A stretch of 38,297 bases of DNA from positions 1 through 38,297 of the forward strand of contig DJWC01000127.1 in assembly GCA_002441445.1 (NCBI GenBank). The letters are read 5' to 3'. Below are positions 23,361-31,522 of the stretch, piece after piece. Numbering within the stretch: position 1 is the stretch's first letter; each line of letters begins with the position of its first letter. Both the position numbers and the translations under genes were made by a program. Below the pieces are notes generated by a model. That model was not told the origin of the DNA and ran no database searches. It saw nothing but the letters and a program-made list of their open reading frames with translations. Source of the DNA: Pusillimonas sp. UBA6240 (lineage in GTDB: Bacteria; Pseudomonadota; Gammaproteobacteria; Burkholderiales; Burkholderiaceae_B).

Positions 23361-24641
23361 ATGATGTTGTCCGCCAAACCTGGTAGTTCATGGTATTTCG
23401 GATGGAATATCGTCGCAAGCGCCACATTGTTGACCTTGCTTACCGTGGGCCTGCGCATGAGCATAGGCCCGTTTTTCCTGCCCATTGCCGAAGACCTGGG
23501 CTTCAGCCGCAGCCTGCTGGCGGGGATAATCGCCATCGGCATGCTGTTCTACGGCATCGGCATGCCGCTGGCGGGCTATCTGGTGGCGGTGCGCGGCACG
23601 CGCTCCGTGCTGTTGTGGGGCGCGGCGCTGATCGTCTTGTCCATCGGCGGCGCCGTGACGGCGCGCGACCCCATCGCTTTCATGCTGGCCTTTGGCGTGG
23701 GCCTGTCGCTCGGGCTGGCCTTCATCAGCCCGGTCTCATTGACGCCCGTCATCAGCCGCTGGTTCACATTGCGGCGCGGCATGGCCCTGTTTTTCCTGTC
23801 CACGGGCTCGATGGCGGGCATCGCCATCCTGACGCCGGCGCTCAGCTACCTGATAGAACGCTACAGCTGGCAGGCCACGCTTCTTTCCATCGGCGCCGTG
23901 CTGGTGCTGGCCACGGTGCCCATCGCCCTGTTCATCGTGCGTGACGAAGCGCCGGCCGAAACCGATACGCTGCTCGGCGCGCCCGCCGCGCGGCCCAGGA
24001 TAAGGCGCATCATCGCCGCGCCGGCCAACATGAGCGTGAGCGCGGCGGTGAACAGCCGGCCATTCTGGAAAGTGGCTTTCGGCCTGTTCGCCTGCGGCTA
24101 CAGCATGAATCTGCTGGGCGCGCACGGCGTGCCCATGCTGATGGATCATGGCTACGACGCCATGACCAGCTCCCTCGGCATAGGCCTGATCGGCTTTGCC
24201 GCCATCTTCAGCACGCTGGTGCTGGGCCGCCTTTCGGACATCATTCCCCGCCGGAATATCCTGGCCTGCATTTATCTGATCCGCGGCCTGGGCTTCTTTG
24301 CGCTGCTGATCGTCGGCACGCAATGGGAACTGTATATGGCCGCGACCATAGGGGGGTTCGTCTGGGCGGGCAGCGTCGCCCTGTCGTCCGCCATCCTGGC
24401 GGACGTCTATGGGGTACGCCTGGTCGGCATTCTTTACGGGTGGACTTATCTCGGACACCAGATAGGCGGCACCATCAGCTCATGGCTGGGCGGATGGGGT
24501 TACGAGACCTTCGGCACCCACTGGATTTCCTTCGGCAGCGCCGGCGCGTTGCTGCTGTGCGCCAGCGCAGTATCGATGAAACTGCCGCTGCCGGCCCTCG
24601 TTTCCCCAGCGCCCGTCAGCGCCGAGAAAGCGTCCGCCTGA
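23361..24641 (+). CDS. MFS transporter
   Basis: This inner-membrane transporter of about 426 residues has 12 hydrophobic helices and a charged central loop near residues 195-225. The early region FGWNIVASATLLTLLTVGLRMSIGPFFLPIAEDLGFSRSLLAGIIAIGML is typical of monocarboxylate/oxalate-formate-type MFS carriers. The start is unclear among ATG 23361, ATG 23364 and TTG 23367, because GGGAG abuts the first ATG. It follows the LysR gene by 45 bp and may form an operon with it. Substrate unknown; an organic acid or small peptide product would suit the neighbourhood. Confidence 0.9.
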   Translation: MMLSAKPGSSWYFGWNIVASATLLTLLTVGLRMSIGPFFLPIAEDLGFSRSLLAGIIAIGMLFYGIGMPLAGYLVAVRGTRSVLLWGAALIVLSIGGAVTARDPIAFMLAFGVGLSLGLAFISPVSLTPVISRWFTLRRGMALFFLSTGSMAGIAILTPALSYLIERYSWQATLLSIGAVLVLATVPIALFIVRDEAPAETDTLLGAPAARPRIRRIIAAPANMSVSAAVNSRPFWKVAFGLFACGYSMNLLGAHGVPMLMDHGYDAMTSSLGIGLIGFAAIFSTLVLGRLSDIIPRRNILACIYLIRGLGFFALLIVGTQWELYMAATIGGFVWAGSVALSSAILADVYGVRLVGILYGWTYLGHQIGGTISSWLGGWGYETFGTHWISFGSAGALLLCASAVSMKLPLPALVSPAPVSAEKASA

Positions 24642-24740
24642 GTGCGCAAATAAGCCGCCCACCGAGGCGCGGCGGTTCTCCGGCGGGCATCCACAATACC
24701 GGCGCCTGGCGGAAACAGGCGAGCCGCCTTCCCGCTATTT

Positions 24741-25469
24741 TCAAGCGGAACGCGTCTTCGCCCGCGCCGCGCTGTTCTTCTTTTGCAAAGCCTTGACGAC
24801 GGTGTCGCAGGTGGCGCGCAAATGTTCCAGCAGCTCGCGGACAGCCGTGTCGGCGTCCCGGCGCAGGGCGGCTTCCATGATGCTGCGGTGCTCTTCGTGC
24901 ACGGACGCTTTATAGTCTTTCAAGCGCGCCAGATTCCGGTAGCGCTCGGCCTGGTCGAATAGATTTTCGGAGATCGAAATAGTGCGCCGGCTGCCGCAAG
25001 CGGCGATAAGCGCCGTATGGAAACGCCGGTGGGGATCCATCCAGGCGCGGTTGACCTTGGCGGGGTCGTTGTTTTCATAGCGTGAGATTTCGCCAAGGCG
25101 GTAAAAGCTGAGCACCAGTTCGTCCTCCCATTCCCTGCCGCCGCGGGCGATCGAGGCCCGCAAAGCGCCCTCGTACAGCCAGCAGCGGACCTGCGTCAAA
25201 TCGATGACATCTTCCTGGCTGATATCGCAGACATAAAAACCTCGGCGGTCGTGCTGGGACACCAGCTGTTCCGCCGACAGGCGGTTCAGGGCTTCACGCA
25301 GCGGAATGGCGCCGGCATCGTAATGCCGAGCCAGGGCGCTCAGGCGCAGCTTCGAGCCGGGCTCCAGTTCGCCCAGCAAGATATCCGATCTCAGCTTCTG
25401 GTAAAGCCGGCTTGCCGCGGTCGCCTGACCGGCGCTTTCCAGCGGGATGGTGGTGGTCGGCTCAAGCAT
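24741..25469 (-). CDS. GntR family regulator (FadR/FCD subfamily)
   Basis: This 242-residue regulator has an N-terminal GntR winged helix (RLYQKLRSDILLGELEPGSKLRLSALARHYDAGAIPLREALNRLSAEQLVSQHDRRGFYVCDIS) and an all-helical FCD effector domain, with metal-ligand-type residues in the MDPHRRFHTALIAACG and EEHRSIMEAAL segments. The ATG at 25469 is preferred over an in-frame TTG at 25481. It is divergent from the Bug/FAH/RidA genes and probably controls them, acting through AT-rich palindromes in the intervening 250 bp. Confidence 0.92.
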   Translation of the reverse strand: MLEPTTTIPLESAGQATAASRLYQKLRSDILLGELEPGSKLRLSALARHYDAGAIPLREALNRLSAEQLVSQHDRRGFYVCDISQEDVIDLTQVRCWLYEGALRASIARGGREWEDELVLSFYRLGEISRYENNDPAKVNRAWMDPHRRFHTALIAACGSRRTISISENLFDQAERYRNLARLKDYKASVHEEHRSIMEAALRRDADTAVRELLEHLRATCDTVVKALQKKNSAARAKTRSA

Positions 25470-25660
25470 GGATACGCTCAAAACAGATAAAGACGTTGCA
25501 TGATGGAGGAATGATAAGACCGTGACACTTTAACCCAGGGCCGGTGGCGATGGCGCGGCCCGCCCTGGATACCAAGCGGGATTGCGCAAGCCGCCGCGGA
25601 AGTCCACGGCCGGCCGCTGCCGGGAAGGCGTGTCGCGCTCCATTCATTGTTGACCCGCTC

Positions 25661-25678
25661 AATTTTATATATTAAATT
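25661..25678. promoter_or_regulatory. AT-rich imperfect palindrome (distal)
   Basis: AATTT and AAATT arms flank a TATATA core in the divergent region between the GntR gene and the Bug protein gene. A similar element follows at 25687-25708. It is a candidate GntR-binding site or part of a promoter. Confidence 0.4.
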
Positions 25679-25686
25679 CTATATTG

Positions 25687-25708
25687 TTAATTTTTATATA
25701 TAAATTAA
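25687..25708. promoter_or_regulatory. AT-rich 22-bp palindrome just upstream of the Bug protein gene
   Basis: Arms TTAATTT and AAATTAA with a TATA-rich centre are self-complementary except for one base pair. The element ends next to the Shine-Dalgarno sequence AGGAGG of the Bug gene, so a bound regulator would block transcription or translation start. The adjacent GntR/FCD protein is the natural candidate binder. Confidence 0.5.
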
Positions 25709-25718
25709 GGAGGAGATC

Positions 25719-26696
25719 ATGGAATGGAAAAACCTATTGCGGCTTGGCGCCGCGGCATTGGCATTGGCCGCGCCCTTGGGCGTGAGCGCGGCCGATAAAT
25801 ACCCTGCGCATCCGGTCAAAGTCGTCGTTCCCTTTCCCGCCGGCGGGCAAGGCATAGATTTTGTAGCGCGCACTCTGGCGCAGCGCATGCAGGCCATTTC
25901 CGGCCAGGCCGTCGTGGTGGAGAACCGGCCGGGCGGCGGCACGGTCATCGGCACCGGCGCCGTGGCCAAAGCTCCGGCCGATGGCTACACCGTCCTGATG
26001 ATGGCCAACAGCTTCACCGTCAACCCCAGCCTGCAGTCCAATCTGCCCTACGACTCGGAAAAAGATTTCTCGCCGGTCGCCCTGCTTACGATTACCCCGC
26101 ACGTGCTGGTCGCCCGGAAAGACCTGGCCGCAAGCAATCTCAAGGAACTGCTGGAATTGGCGAAAAAGAATCCCGGAACCGTCACCTATGCCTCCATAGG
26201 CAACGGCACCTCGCCGCACCTGGCGGGCGAAATGCTTAAAAAGCTGGCCAATGTCAACCTCGTTCATGTACCGCATAAAGGCACGCCGCTGGCGCTCACT
26301 TCGCTCATGGGCGGCCATGTGGACGTGCTCTTCGGCAACCTGCCGGATGTCCTGCCGTATCTGGAGGACGGCAGGCTGAAGGCGCTGGCCATCTCGGCCC
26401 CGAAAAGGCATGCCAGCCTGCCCAATGTGCCCACCATGGAAGAACAGGGTTTTGCGGAATTCGAATCCAACTCATGGTACGGCATGCTGGCTCCGGCCCA
26501 GGTGCCCGATGACACCATCCAGCAATTAAACAAGCTCGTGGTCTCCATCCTGCAAGAGCCCGAGGTGCGCGCATCGTTCGATACGCGCGGCCTCGATGTC
26601 ATCGCCAGCAGACCGGCGGAATTCAAGGACTGGCTGCGTAAGGAAACGGATAAATATGCGCAGGTCATCAAGGAATCCGGCGCGCGCATCGATTAA
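25719..26696 (+). CDS. Bug/TctC family tripartite tricarboxylate transporter substrate-binding protein
   Basis: This periplasmic solute-binding protein of 325 residues has a signal peptide (KNLLRLGAAALALAAPLGVSA, cleavage probably after residue ~24). Family blocks are YPAHPVKVVVPFPAGGQGIDFVARTLAQRM, VVVENRPGGGTVIGTGAVAKAPADGYT, VHVPHKGTPLALTSLMGGHVDVLF and NSWYGMLAPAQVPD. Bug proteins bind carboxylated metabolites and are greatly expanded in Alcaligenaceae; many lack a dedicated transporter nearby, as here. AGGAGG is well spaced before the ATG. It begins the set with the FAH hydrolase and RidA genes, so the ligand may be their substrate. Confidence 0.95.
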   Translation: MEWKNLLRLGAAALALAAPLGVSAADKYPAHPVKVVVPFPAGGQGIDFVARTLAQRMQAISGQAVVVENRPGGGTVIGTGAVAKAPADGYTVLMMANSFTVNPSLQSNLPYDSEKDFSPVALLTITPHVLVARKDLAASNLKELLELAKKNPGTVTYASIGNGTSPHLAGEMLKKLANVNLVHVPHKGTPLALTSLMGGHVDVLFGNLPDVLPYLEDGRLKALAISAPKRHASLPNVPTMEEQGFAEFESNSWYGMLAPAQVPDDTIQQLNKLVVSILQEPEVRASFDTRGLDVIASRPAEFKDWLRKETDKYAQVIKESGARID

Positions 26697-26818
26697 AACG
26701 ATCGGGACTTGGCCGGCCTCGAAGCCGGCCGATCGAGCCTGGGCTGTCGACCAGCCCCAGCCTTCAACACGCCGCGTCCGCATGCTGCGGGCGCCGCTCA
26801 CCACAATCAGGAAGATAC

Positions 26819-27721
26819 ATGTACTTTTGCGTATTTGAATGCGAAGGCGGGCCCCATCTGGGCGCGACCTTGTCAGCCGAACGCAGCCACATCGTCGATT
26901 TGACGGCGGCGTGGCCGCAGGAGCTCGGCGCCCCGCCTGCGGACGTCGCCGCTCTGGCATGCAAAGGCCCGGCCGGCCTGGATGCGGTCAAGCGCATCCT
27001 GGATAGCAATGCGCCCGAAATATCGGCGGCCGGATTGCGCCTGCGCGCCCCCATCCCGCGGCCCGCCAAGAACGTATTCTGCGTAGGCCGCAACTACCGC
27101 GGCCATATCATCGAAGGCAATATTGCGCGCGGCGTCGATCCCAATCTGTTTCCCGAGCATATCGAATTCTTCACCAAAGCGCCGACCACCGTCATCGGGC
27201 CCGGCGACGCCATTCCCTTGCACGCCGGCGTCACGGCCCAGCTGGACTACGAGGCGGAATTCGGCATCATCATCGGCCAAGGGGGCTGCAACATCGACGC
27301 CTCGCAAGCCGGCGCCGCCGTTTTTGGCTACACCATCATCAACGACATCACCGGTCGCGATTTGCAGCGCAGGCATGGCCAATGGTTCAAGGGCAAGACA
27401 CTGGACGGCTCTTGCCCCATGGGGCCGTGGGTCGTCCACAAGTCCGCATTGACCGATCCCCAGGCCCTGGACATTAAGCTTTGGGTCAATGGGGAATTGC
27501 GCCAGAGCGACAACACCTCGTCCATGATCTTCCCGGTCGAGTCCATAGTCGCCCAGCTTTCCGCCGGCTTGACACTGGAGCCGGGCGACATCATCGCCAC
27601 GGGGACGCCGTCCGGTGTAGGCTATGCCATGAAGCCGCCCCGCTTCCTCAAGGACGGCGACATCATCGCCATCGAAATCGAATCCATAGGCCGGCTTGAA
27701 AACACCGTCCGCCATTCATAA
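26819..27721 (+). CDS. Fumarylacetoacetate hydrolase family protein
   Basis: This 300-residue cytoplasmic hydrolase or decarboxylase of the FAH superfamily typically cleaves a C-C bond in a 2,4-diketo acid. The catalytic domain contains KNVFCVGRNYRGHI, the metal-binding Glu/Asp region in QLDYEAEFGIIIG, FGYTIINDITGRDLQRRHGQWFKGKTLDGSCPMGPWVV and TPSGVGYAMKPPRFLKDGD, all characteristic. AGGAAG precedes the ATG. Together with the Bug protein and RidA it suggests uptake and degradation of a keto- or aromatic-derived acid; the exact substrate cannot be assigned. Confidence 0.93.
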   Translation: MYFCVFECEGGPHLGATLSAERSHIVDLTAAWPQELGAPPADVAALACKGPAGLDAVKRILDSNAPEISAAGLRLRAPIPRPAKNVFCVGRNYRGHIIEGNIARGVDPNLFPEHIEFFTKAPTTVIGPGDAIPLHAGVTAQLDYEAEFGIIIGQGGCNIDASQAGAAVFGYTIINDITGRDLQRRHGQWFKGKTLDGSCPMGPWVVHKSALTDPQALDIKLWVNGELRQSDNTSSMIFPVESIVAQLSAGLTLEPGDIIATGTPSGVGYAMKPPRFLKDGDIIAIEIESIGRLENTVRHS

Positions 27722-27743
27722 CCCGCACGCCAAGGAGACTGTT

Positions 27744-28184
27744 GTGCAAAAGAAAATCATACGCAGCCCGCTCGTTCCCGAAACCGGAGGCCCCTTCAAC
27801 CTGGCTGTCAGCTACAACGACATGATCTATGTATCCGGGCTGCCGCCGTTCGAAGAGGAATTCTGCGCCGAGCTCAGGGAAGCGCGCCGCCTGGGCAAGC
27901 CTCTGCCCAAGATGCCCGACCTGGACATGGACACGCAGGTACACATCGTCATGCGGCACCTCAAAGCGCTGCTCGAAGCCGGCGGCTCGAATATGGACTG
28001 CCTGCTGAAAGTCGTGGTCTGGCTCAAGGACCAGAACCAGATGGGCTCGTTCGATAAGATTTATCGCAGCTACTTCAGCAGCGACGAAGCCCTGCCGACG
28101 CGCACCCGCATCCAGGCCGGCCGCACGCCCTTCGACTGCGCTCTGGAAATCGACGCGATAGGGTTCATTCCGAAGGCGTCCTGA
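27744..28184 (+). CDS. RidA/YjgF family protein (GTG start)
   Basis: The GTG at 27744 is chosen because AAGGAG lies 6 nt upstream, giving 146 residues. A longer frame would begin inside the FAH gene. The RidA core is VSYNDMIYVSGLPPFEE, QVHIVMRHLKALLEAGGSNMDCLLKVVVWLKDQNQMGSFDKIYRSYF and LPTRTRIQAGRTPFDCALEIDAIGFIP; the conserved Arg in the RTRIQAG segment is the usual carboxylate-binding residue. RidA proteins hydrolyse reactive enamine/imine intermediates. The N-terminal region is longer than in minimal RidA. It follows the FAH gene by 22 bp and is probably the last gene of that operon. Confidence 0.92.
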   Translation: MQKKIIRSPLVPETGGPFNLAVSYNDMIYVSGLPPFEEEFCAELREARRLGKPLPKMPDLDMDTQVHIVMRHLKALLEAGGSNMDCLLKVVVWLKDQNQMGSFDKIYRSYFSSDEALPTRTRIQAGRTPFDCALEIDAIGFIPKAS

Positions 28185-28250
28185 ATCCGGGGCATACAGG
28201 CCTACAAGTTTCGCTGCGGCAGCCGGAATGATCGACGAGGCAGGATATCC

Positions 28251-29471
28251 ATGGACTCGCTGATCGCCGCCGCGGCCCGTTCGCTCGCGGCGGGCGATCC
28301 TCTTGCCGCGTTGAATCGGGTCGCCTTGCGCAATGACGCGCCCGCGCTCGCGCTTCGCGGCATCGCCATGGCGCAGCTGGGCGAGCTCGTTCGCGCAAGA
28401 ACGCTGGTGCGCAGCGCGGCCCGGGCCTTCGGCCCGAAAGCGGCGGCGGCGCATGCGAGGTGCATCGTCGCCGAAGCCGAAATCGCGCTGGCGGCGCGCG
28501 ATCTCAATTGGCCCGCGAAAAAACTGGAGGCGGCGCGCAAGACACTCGAAGCACGAGGCGATATGGTCAACGCGGCGCTGGCCCGCTACATCGAGGCCCG
28601 CCGTTTTCTGCTGATAGGGCGCCTGGCCGAAGCCGAACATGTGCTTGCAGGCATCGATCCCGCGCCATTGCCCCCCGCGTTGCAGGCCACCCATGAACTG
28701 GCCGCGGCGGGCATTGCTATCCGGCGCCTTCAGGCCAAGGCGGCGCGCACGGCTCTCGCGCGTGCCGGTGGCGCCGCGCGGCGGGCGGGCATCCCGGCGC
28801 TTACCGCCGAAATCCAGGGCGTGGCCGACGCCTTGAACGCTCCGGCCGCGCGCCTGATCGAGCGGGGAAAGGAAAGCCTGATCACCCTCGAACAGCTCGA
28901 GGCCGTGCAGGCATCGAAAGCGCTCATCATCGACGCCTGCCGTCACGGCGTGCGCAATGCGCACATGGCGGTGTGGCTCGCAAGGCGTCCGGTGCTGTTC
29001 ATGCTTGCACGGCTGCTGGGCCGGGCCTGGCCCGAAGATGTGCCCCGAGACCGGCTCATCGAGCGGGCGTTCCGCACGCGCCATCCCGATGAATCGCATC
29101 GGGCGCGGCTGCGGGTCGAGATCGGCCGCCTGCGCGCGCTGCTTCAGCCTTTGGCCGATATCCTTGCCACCAGGCGAGGATTCGCGCTGGCTCCGGCCGG
29201 CGCGGCCGGGGTGCTCGTGCTGGAGCGCCCTTCAGAAGAAAAGCATGCGGCAGTGCTCGCTCTTTTGGCGGATGGCGGGCCGTGGTCCAGCTCGGCCCTG
29301 GCTATGGCCCTGGGCGTCGGCCAGCGCACGATGCAGCGGACGCTGGAGGCGCTGGCGGCGGCGGGCAAAGTCCACTCGCTGGGCCACGGGCGCGCCCGGC
29401 GCTGGACGACGCCGCCGGTGCCGGATTTCACGACAATCTTGTTACTCCCCGCTGTTTTATCCCGCGATTAG
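28251..29471 (+). CDS. Putative regulator with helical-repeat N-terminus and two winged-helix domains
   Basis: I do not recognise a named family for this 406-residue protein. Residues 1-220 are Ala/Arg-rich amphipathic helices resembling a TPR-like repeat array. Residues ~245-325 (RPVLFMLARLLGRAWPEDVPRDRLIERAF...RLRVEIGRLRALLQPLADILATRRGFALAP) match the OmpR/SARP-type winged-helix pattern. Residues ~335-395 (AAVLALLADGGPWSSSALAMALGVGQRTMQRTLEALAAAGKVHSLGHGRARRW) form a second winged helix. No receiver, kinase or membrane segment is visible. The adjacent beta-propeller gene, 73 bp downstream, is probably a partner or target. No ligand can be named. Confidence 0.7.
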   Translation: MDSLIAAAARSLAAGDPLAALNRVALRNDAPALALRGIAMAQLGELVRARTLVRSAARAFGPKAAAAHARCIVAEAEIALAARDLNWPAKKLEAARKTLEARGDMVNAALARYIEARRFLLIGRLAEAEHVLAGIDPAPLPPALQATHELAAAGIAIRRLQAKAARTALARAGGAARRAGIPALTAEIQGVADALNAPAARLIERGKESLITLEQLEAVQASKALIIDACRHGVRNAHMAVWLARRPVLFMLARLLGRAWPEDVPRDRLIERAFRTRHPDESHRARLRVEIGRLRALLQPLADILATRRGFALAPAGAAGVLVLERPSEEKHAAVLALLADGGPWSSSALAMALGVGQRTMQRTLEALAAAGKVHSLGHGRARRWTTPPVPDFTTILLLPAVLSRD

Positions 29472-29544
29472 GATAGAGGCATGGCGGCTTTATTTCCATG
29501 GCCGTGACATGACTACCTGATGACTATTTGACGAGGATAAAGGC

Positions 29545-30189
29545 ATGAACACATCACCAGCTGAAATCGTGCGCGAATACTCCCCCCTTCCGGAACCCGG
29601 CAGCGTGCATGGGGTCACCTATGACGGCCGGCAGGTCTGGTTCGCCACCGGGGACAGACTATGCGCTTTCGACCCCGCCAGCGGGAAAATACTGCGATCC
29701 ATAGCCATTCCGGCGAACGCGGGAACGGCTTTCGATGGCCGGCATCTATTCCAGATTTCCGACGACCGCATCCAGAAGCTCGATCCGCAAACCGGGCGGG
29801 TCGTGGACACGATACCCGCGCCTGAAGGGGCGGGCAATTCAGGGCTCGCATGGGCCGAAGGGAGCTTGTGGATGGGGCGGCACCGCGACCGGACCATCCA
29901 CCAAATCGACCCGGAGACAGGCGCAATACTGCGCAGCATCAAGGTCGACCGCCATGTCACCGGGGTGACATGGGCTGACGGCGAACTCTGGCACGGCACA
30001 TGGGAAGACGGCGCCAGCGAGTTGAGGCGCATCGATCCCCGGACGGGGGAAATCCTGGAAGTGCTGGAGATGCCGCCCGGCGCGGGCGTGTCCGGCCTGG
30101 AATCCGATGGCGGCGATCAATTCTTTTGCGGCGGGGGCGACAGCGGGAAGCTCAGGGTAGTGCGGCGGCCCGGACGAAGCCGCAAATAA
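29545..30189 (+). CDS. Small beta-propeller protein (SMP-30/glutaminyl cyclase-like fold)
   Basis: This 214-residue protein is built of repeated blades: HGVTYDGRQVWFATGDRLCAFDPASGKILRS, FDGRHLFQISDDRIQKLDPQTGRVVDT, LAWAEGSLWMGRHRDRTIHQIDPETGAILRS, VTWADGELWHGTWEDGASELRRIDPRTGEILE and a final short blade. The repeat I/LDP-x-T/S-G-x-I/V-L-x-x marks the ends of the strands. It is shorter than a typical 5- or 6-blade propeller of the glutamine cyclotransferase/SMP-30 type and has no signal peptide, so it is predicted to be cytoplasmic. Activity is unknown; it may sense or modify a small ligand for the neighbouring regulator. Confidence 0.75.
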   Translation: MNTSPAEIVREYSPLPEPGSVHGVTYDGRQVWFATGDRLCAFDPASGKILRSIAIPANAGTAFDGRHLFQISDDRIQKLDPQTGRVVDTIPAPEGAGNSGLAWAEGSLWMGRHRDRTIHQIDPETGAILRSIKVDRHVTGVTWADGELWHGTWEDGASELRRIDPRTGEILEVLEMPPGAGVSGLESDGGDQFFCGGGDSGKLRVVRRPGRSRK

Positions 30190-30216
30190 TCGCCGCGGCT
30201 GCGCGCCTGGAGCCGG

Positions 30217-30882
30217 CTATCTCGGGCGCGCGGTCTTTCTGGCGCCGCCGCGCCGCTGCGGTTCCCGCTGCGGGCTTTTATCCCTGTCGGCTCCCGCGCC
30301 ACCAAGCTGTTCCATCCATGCCAGGGCGTCCAGGTAGGACAGGAAATGATGCAGGTAGCCTGGGGCAAGCTCCCGCATCAGCGACATCGAGCGATGCACG
30401 AGGCTGTCCGAATTCAGCGGGCCGGCATTCTCGGGCACCTGTTCCCGGGAATGCCGCAACTGGCGCCGGGTGTTGACCTTGAGCCAGGCCTGGCGGAAAT
30501 AATCGAGCTCCGCAATTTCCGCATAAGCGGCGCGACTCCTGCCATGGCGGGATGCCTGTTCCACGGCCGGCTTCCGGTTGTCTATGTAGGCCAATAGTTC
30601 GGCCAAGGGGCTGGCCGCGGCTTGCCCGGCTTCCGCCTGTTTGCCGTCTCCATACGCTTGCGCCGCCGCGCTGGCGGCCCTGCTTTCGTATGACGCCAGC
30701 AATTCGGCAAGCCGGGCTTCCAGGATGCGCCGCGCATCGCCGTCATGAACGGCGGCCCGCGCGGCCAGGGCCTCGATCAGGCGAAAGCCGACGGGGTCCA
30801 GACGCTGCAGCCCGCGCTCGCGCCAGGCGCCCAGCACCGCCAGGATATCCGCCGCGCCCCCGCTATTCGGAGCGCTGTTCAT
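30217..30882 (-). CDS. DUF2894 domain protein (last gene of stator-like operon)
   Basis: This 221-residue soluble protein matches the DUF2894 family pattern: an N-terminal helical segment (DILAVLGAWRERGLQRLDPVGFRLIEALAARAAVHDGDARRILEARLAELLASYES) and a C-terminal block PLNSDSLVHRSMSLMRELAPGYLHHFLSYLDALAWMEQL, followed by a basic low-complexity tail. It overlaps the MotB-like gene by 20 bp and is the last of four overlapping genes. No enzymatic motif is visible. Its constant linkage with DUF802 and OmpA-type genes suggests it is a cytoplasmic partner of that membrane complex; no published function is known to me. Confidence 0.85.
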   Translation of the reverse strand: MNSAPNSGGAADILAVLGAWRERGLQRLDPVGFRLIEALAARAAVHDGDARRILEARLAELLASYESRAASAAAQAYGDGKQAEAGQAAASPLAELLAYIDNRKPAVEQASRHGRSRAAYAEIAELDYFRQAWLKVNTRRQLRHSREQVPENAGPLNSDSLVHRSMSLMRELAPGYLHHFLSYLDALAWMEQLGGAGADRDKSPQREPQRRGGARKTARPR

Positions 30883-31522
30883 GGACCTGGGCCGGCTGGA
30901 CGGACGGCTTGGGGATGGGGACTATTTCGACGCGCCGGTTCCTGGCGCGCCCCGCTTCATCGGCGTTCGATGCAACAGGCCGTTCGGCGCCGAATGCGGC
31001 CGCGAAGATCAGGCTGGAGGGAATGCCTTCGTCGATCAAGGCCCGTGTGACCGTCAGCGCCCGCTGGGCCGACAGATCCCAGTTGTCGGCGAAGCGGCGA
31101 TTATCCTCGCGCACCTGCTGGTCGTCAGTGAAGCCGCTGACCATCAACACCTCGCCGTTGGCGAGTAGGTAATCGGACAGCGGTCCAACCAGCGACTTCA
31201 GCACTTCATGGCCTTCGGCTTGCAGCTCGGCGGAGTTCAGCGCGAACAGCACGCTGCCGCTGATCCCGATGCGCCCGTCGACCAGCGTGACCCGCCCCTG
31301 CGCGATAGGCCCGCCCAGCGCCTGCTCCAGCGTCTTGCGGCGCTGCGTTTCCTCCTGTCGCTGCTTGATCTCTTCATCCAGCCTGGCCGACAGTTCCAAC
31401 TGCACGCCCACAACGCCCACCAGCACCAGAACGAAAGCGCCCAGCAGCCCGGACATCAAGTCGCCGAACACCGTCCACGCCGGCGCTGTCGGCTCCAGGC
31501 CGGCGTCCAGGTCCTCGTTCAT
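30863..31522 (-). CDS. MotB/ZorB-like stator protein with OmpA peptidoglycan-binding domain
   Basis: This 219-residue inner-membrane protein has one N-terminal transmembrane helix and a periplasmic OmpA domain. The sequence APAWTVFGDLMSGLLGAFVLVLVGVVGVQL has the MotB layout, with Asp21 at the position of the proton-carrying Asp (Asp32 of E. coli MotB). A short coiled stretch (residues ~45-65) links to the OmpA domain, whose NWDLSAQRALTVTRALIDEG and GRARNRRVEIVPIPK are the peptidoglycan-binding signatures. It overlaps the upstream MotA-like gene by 4 bp (ATGA). The architecture is that of a stator B subunit; ZorB is a close architectural parallel. Confidence 0.85.
   Translation of the reverse strand: MNEDLDAGLEPTAPAWTVFGDLMSGLLGAFVLVLVGVVGVQLELSARLDEEIKQRQEETQRRKTLEQALGGPIAQGRVTLVDGRIGISGSVLFALNSAELQAEGHEVLKSLVGPLSDYLLANGEVLMVSGFTDDQQVREDNRRFADNWDLSAQRALTVTRALIDEGIPSSLIFAAAFGAERPVASNADEAGRARNRRVEIVPIPKPSVQPAQVHEQRSE

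Noticed and set aside
27663..29099. Long minus-strand open frame of 478 codons
   Set aside because: It is antisense to the RidA gene and the double winged-helix regulator gene, both of which have recognisable domains; no family pattern appears in the antisense product.
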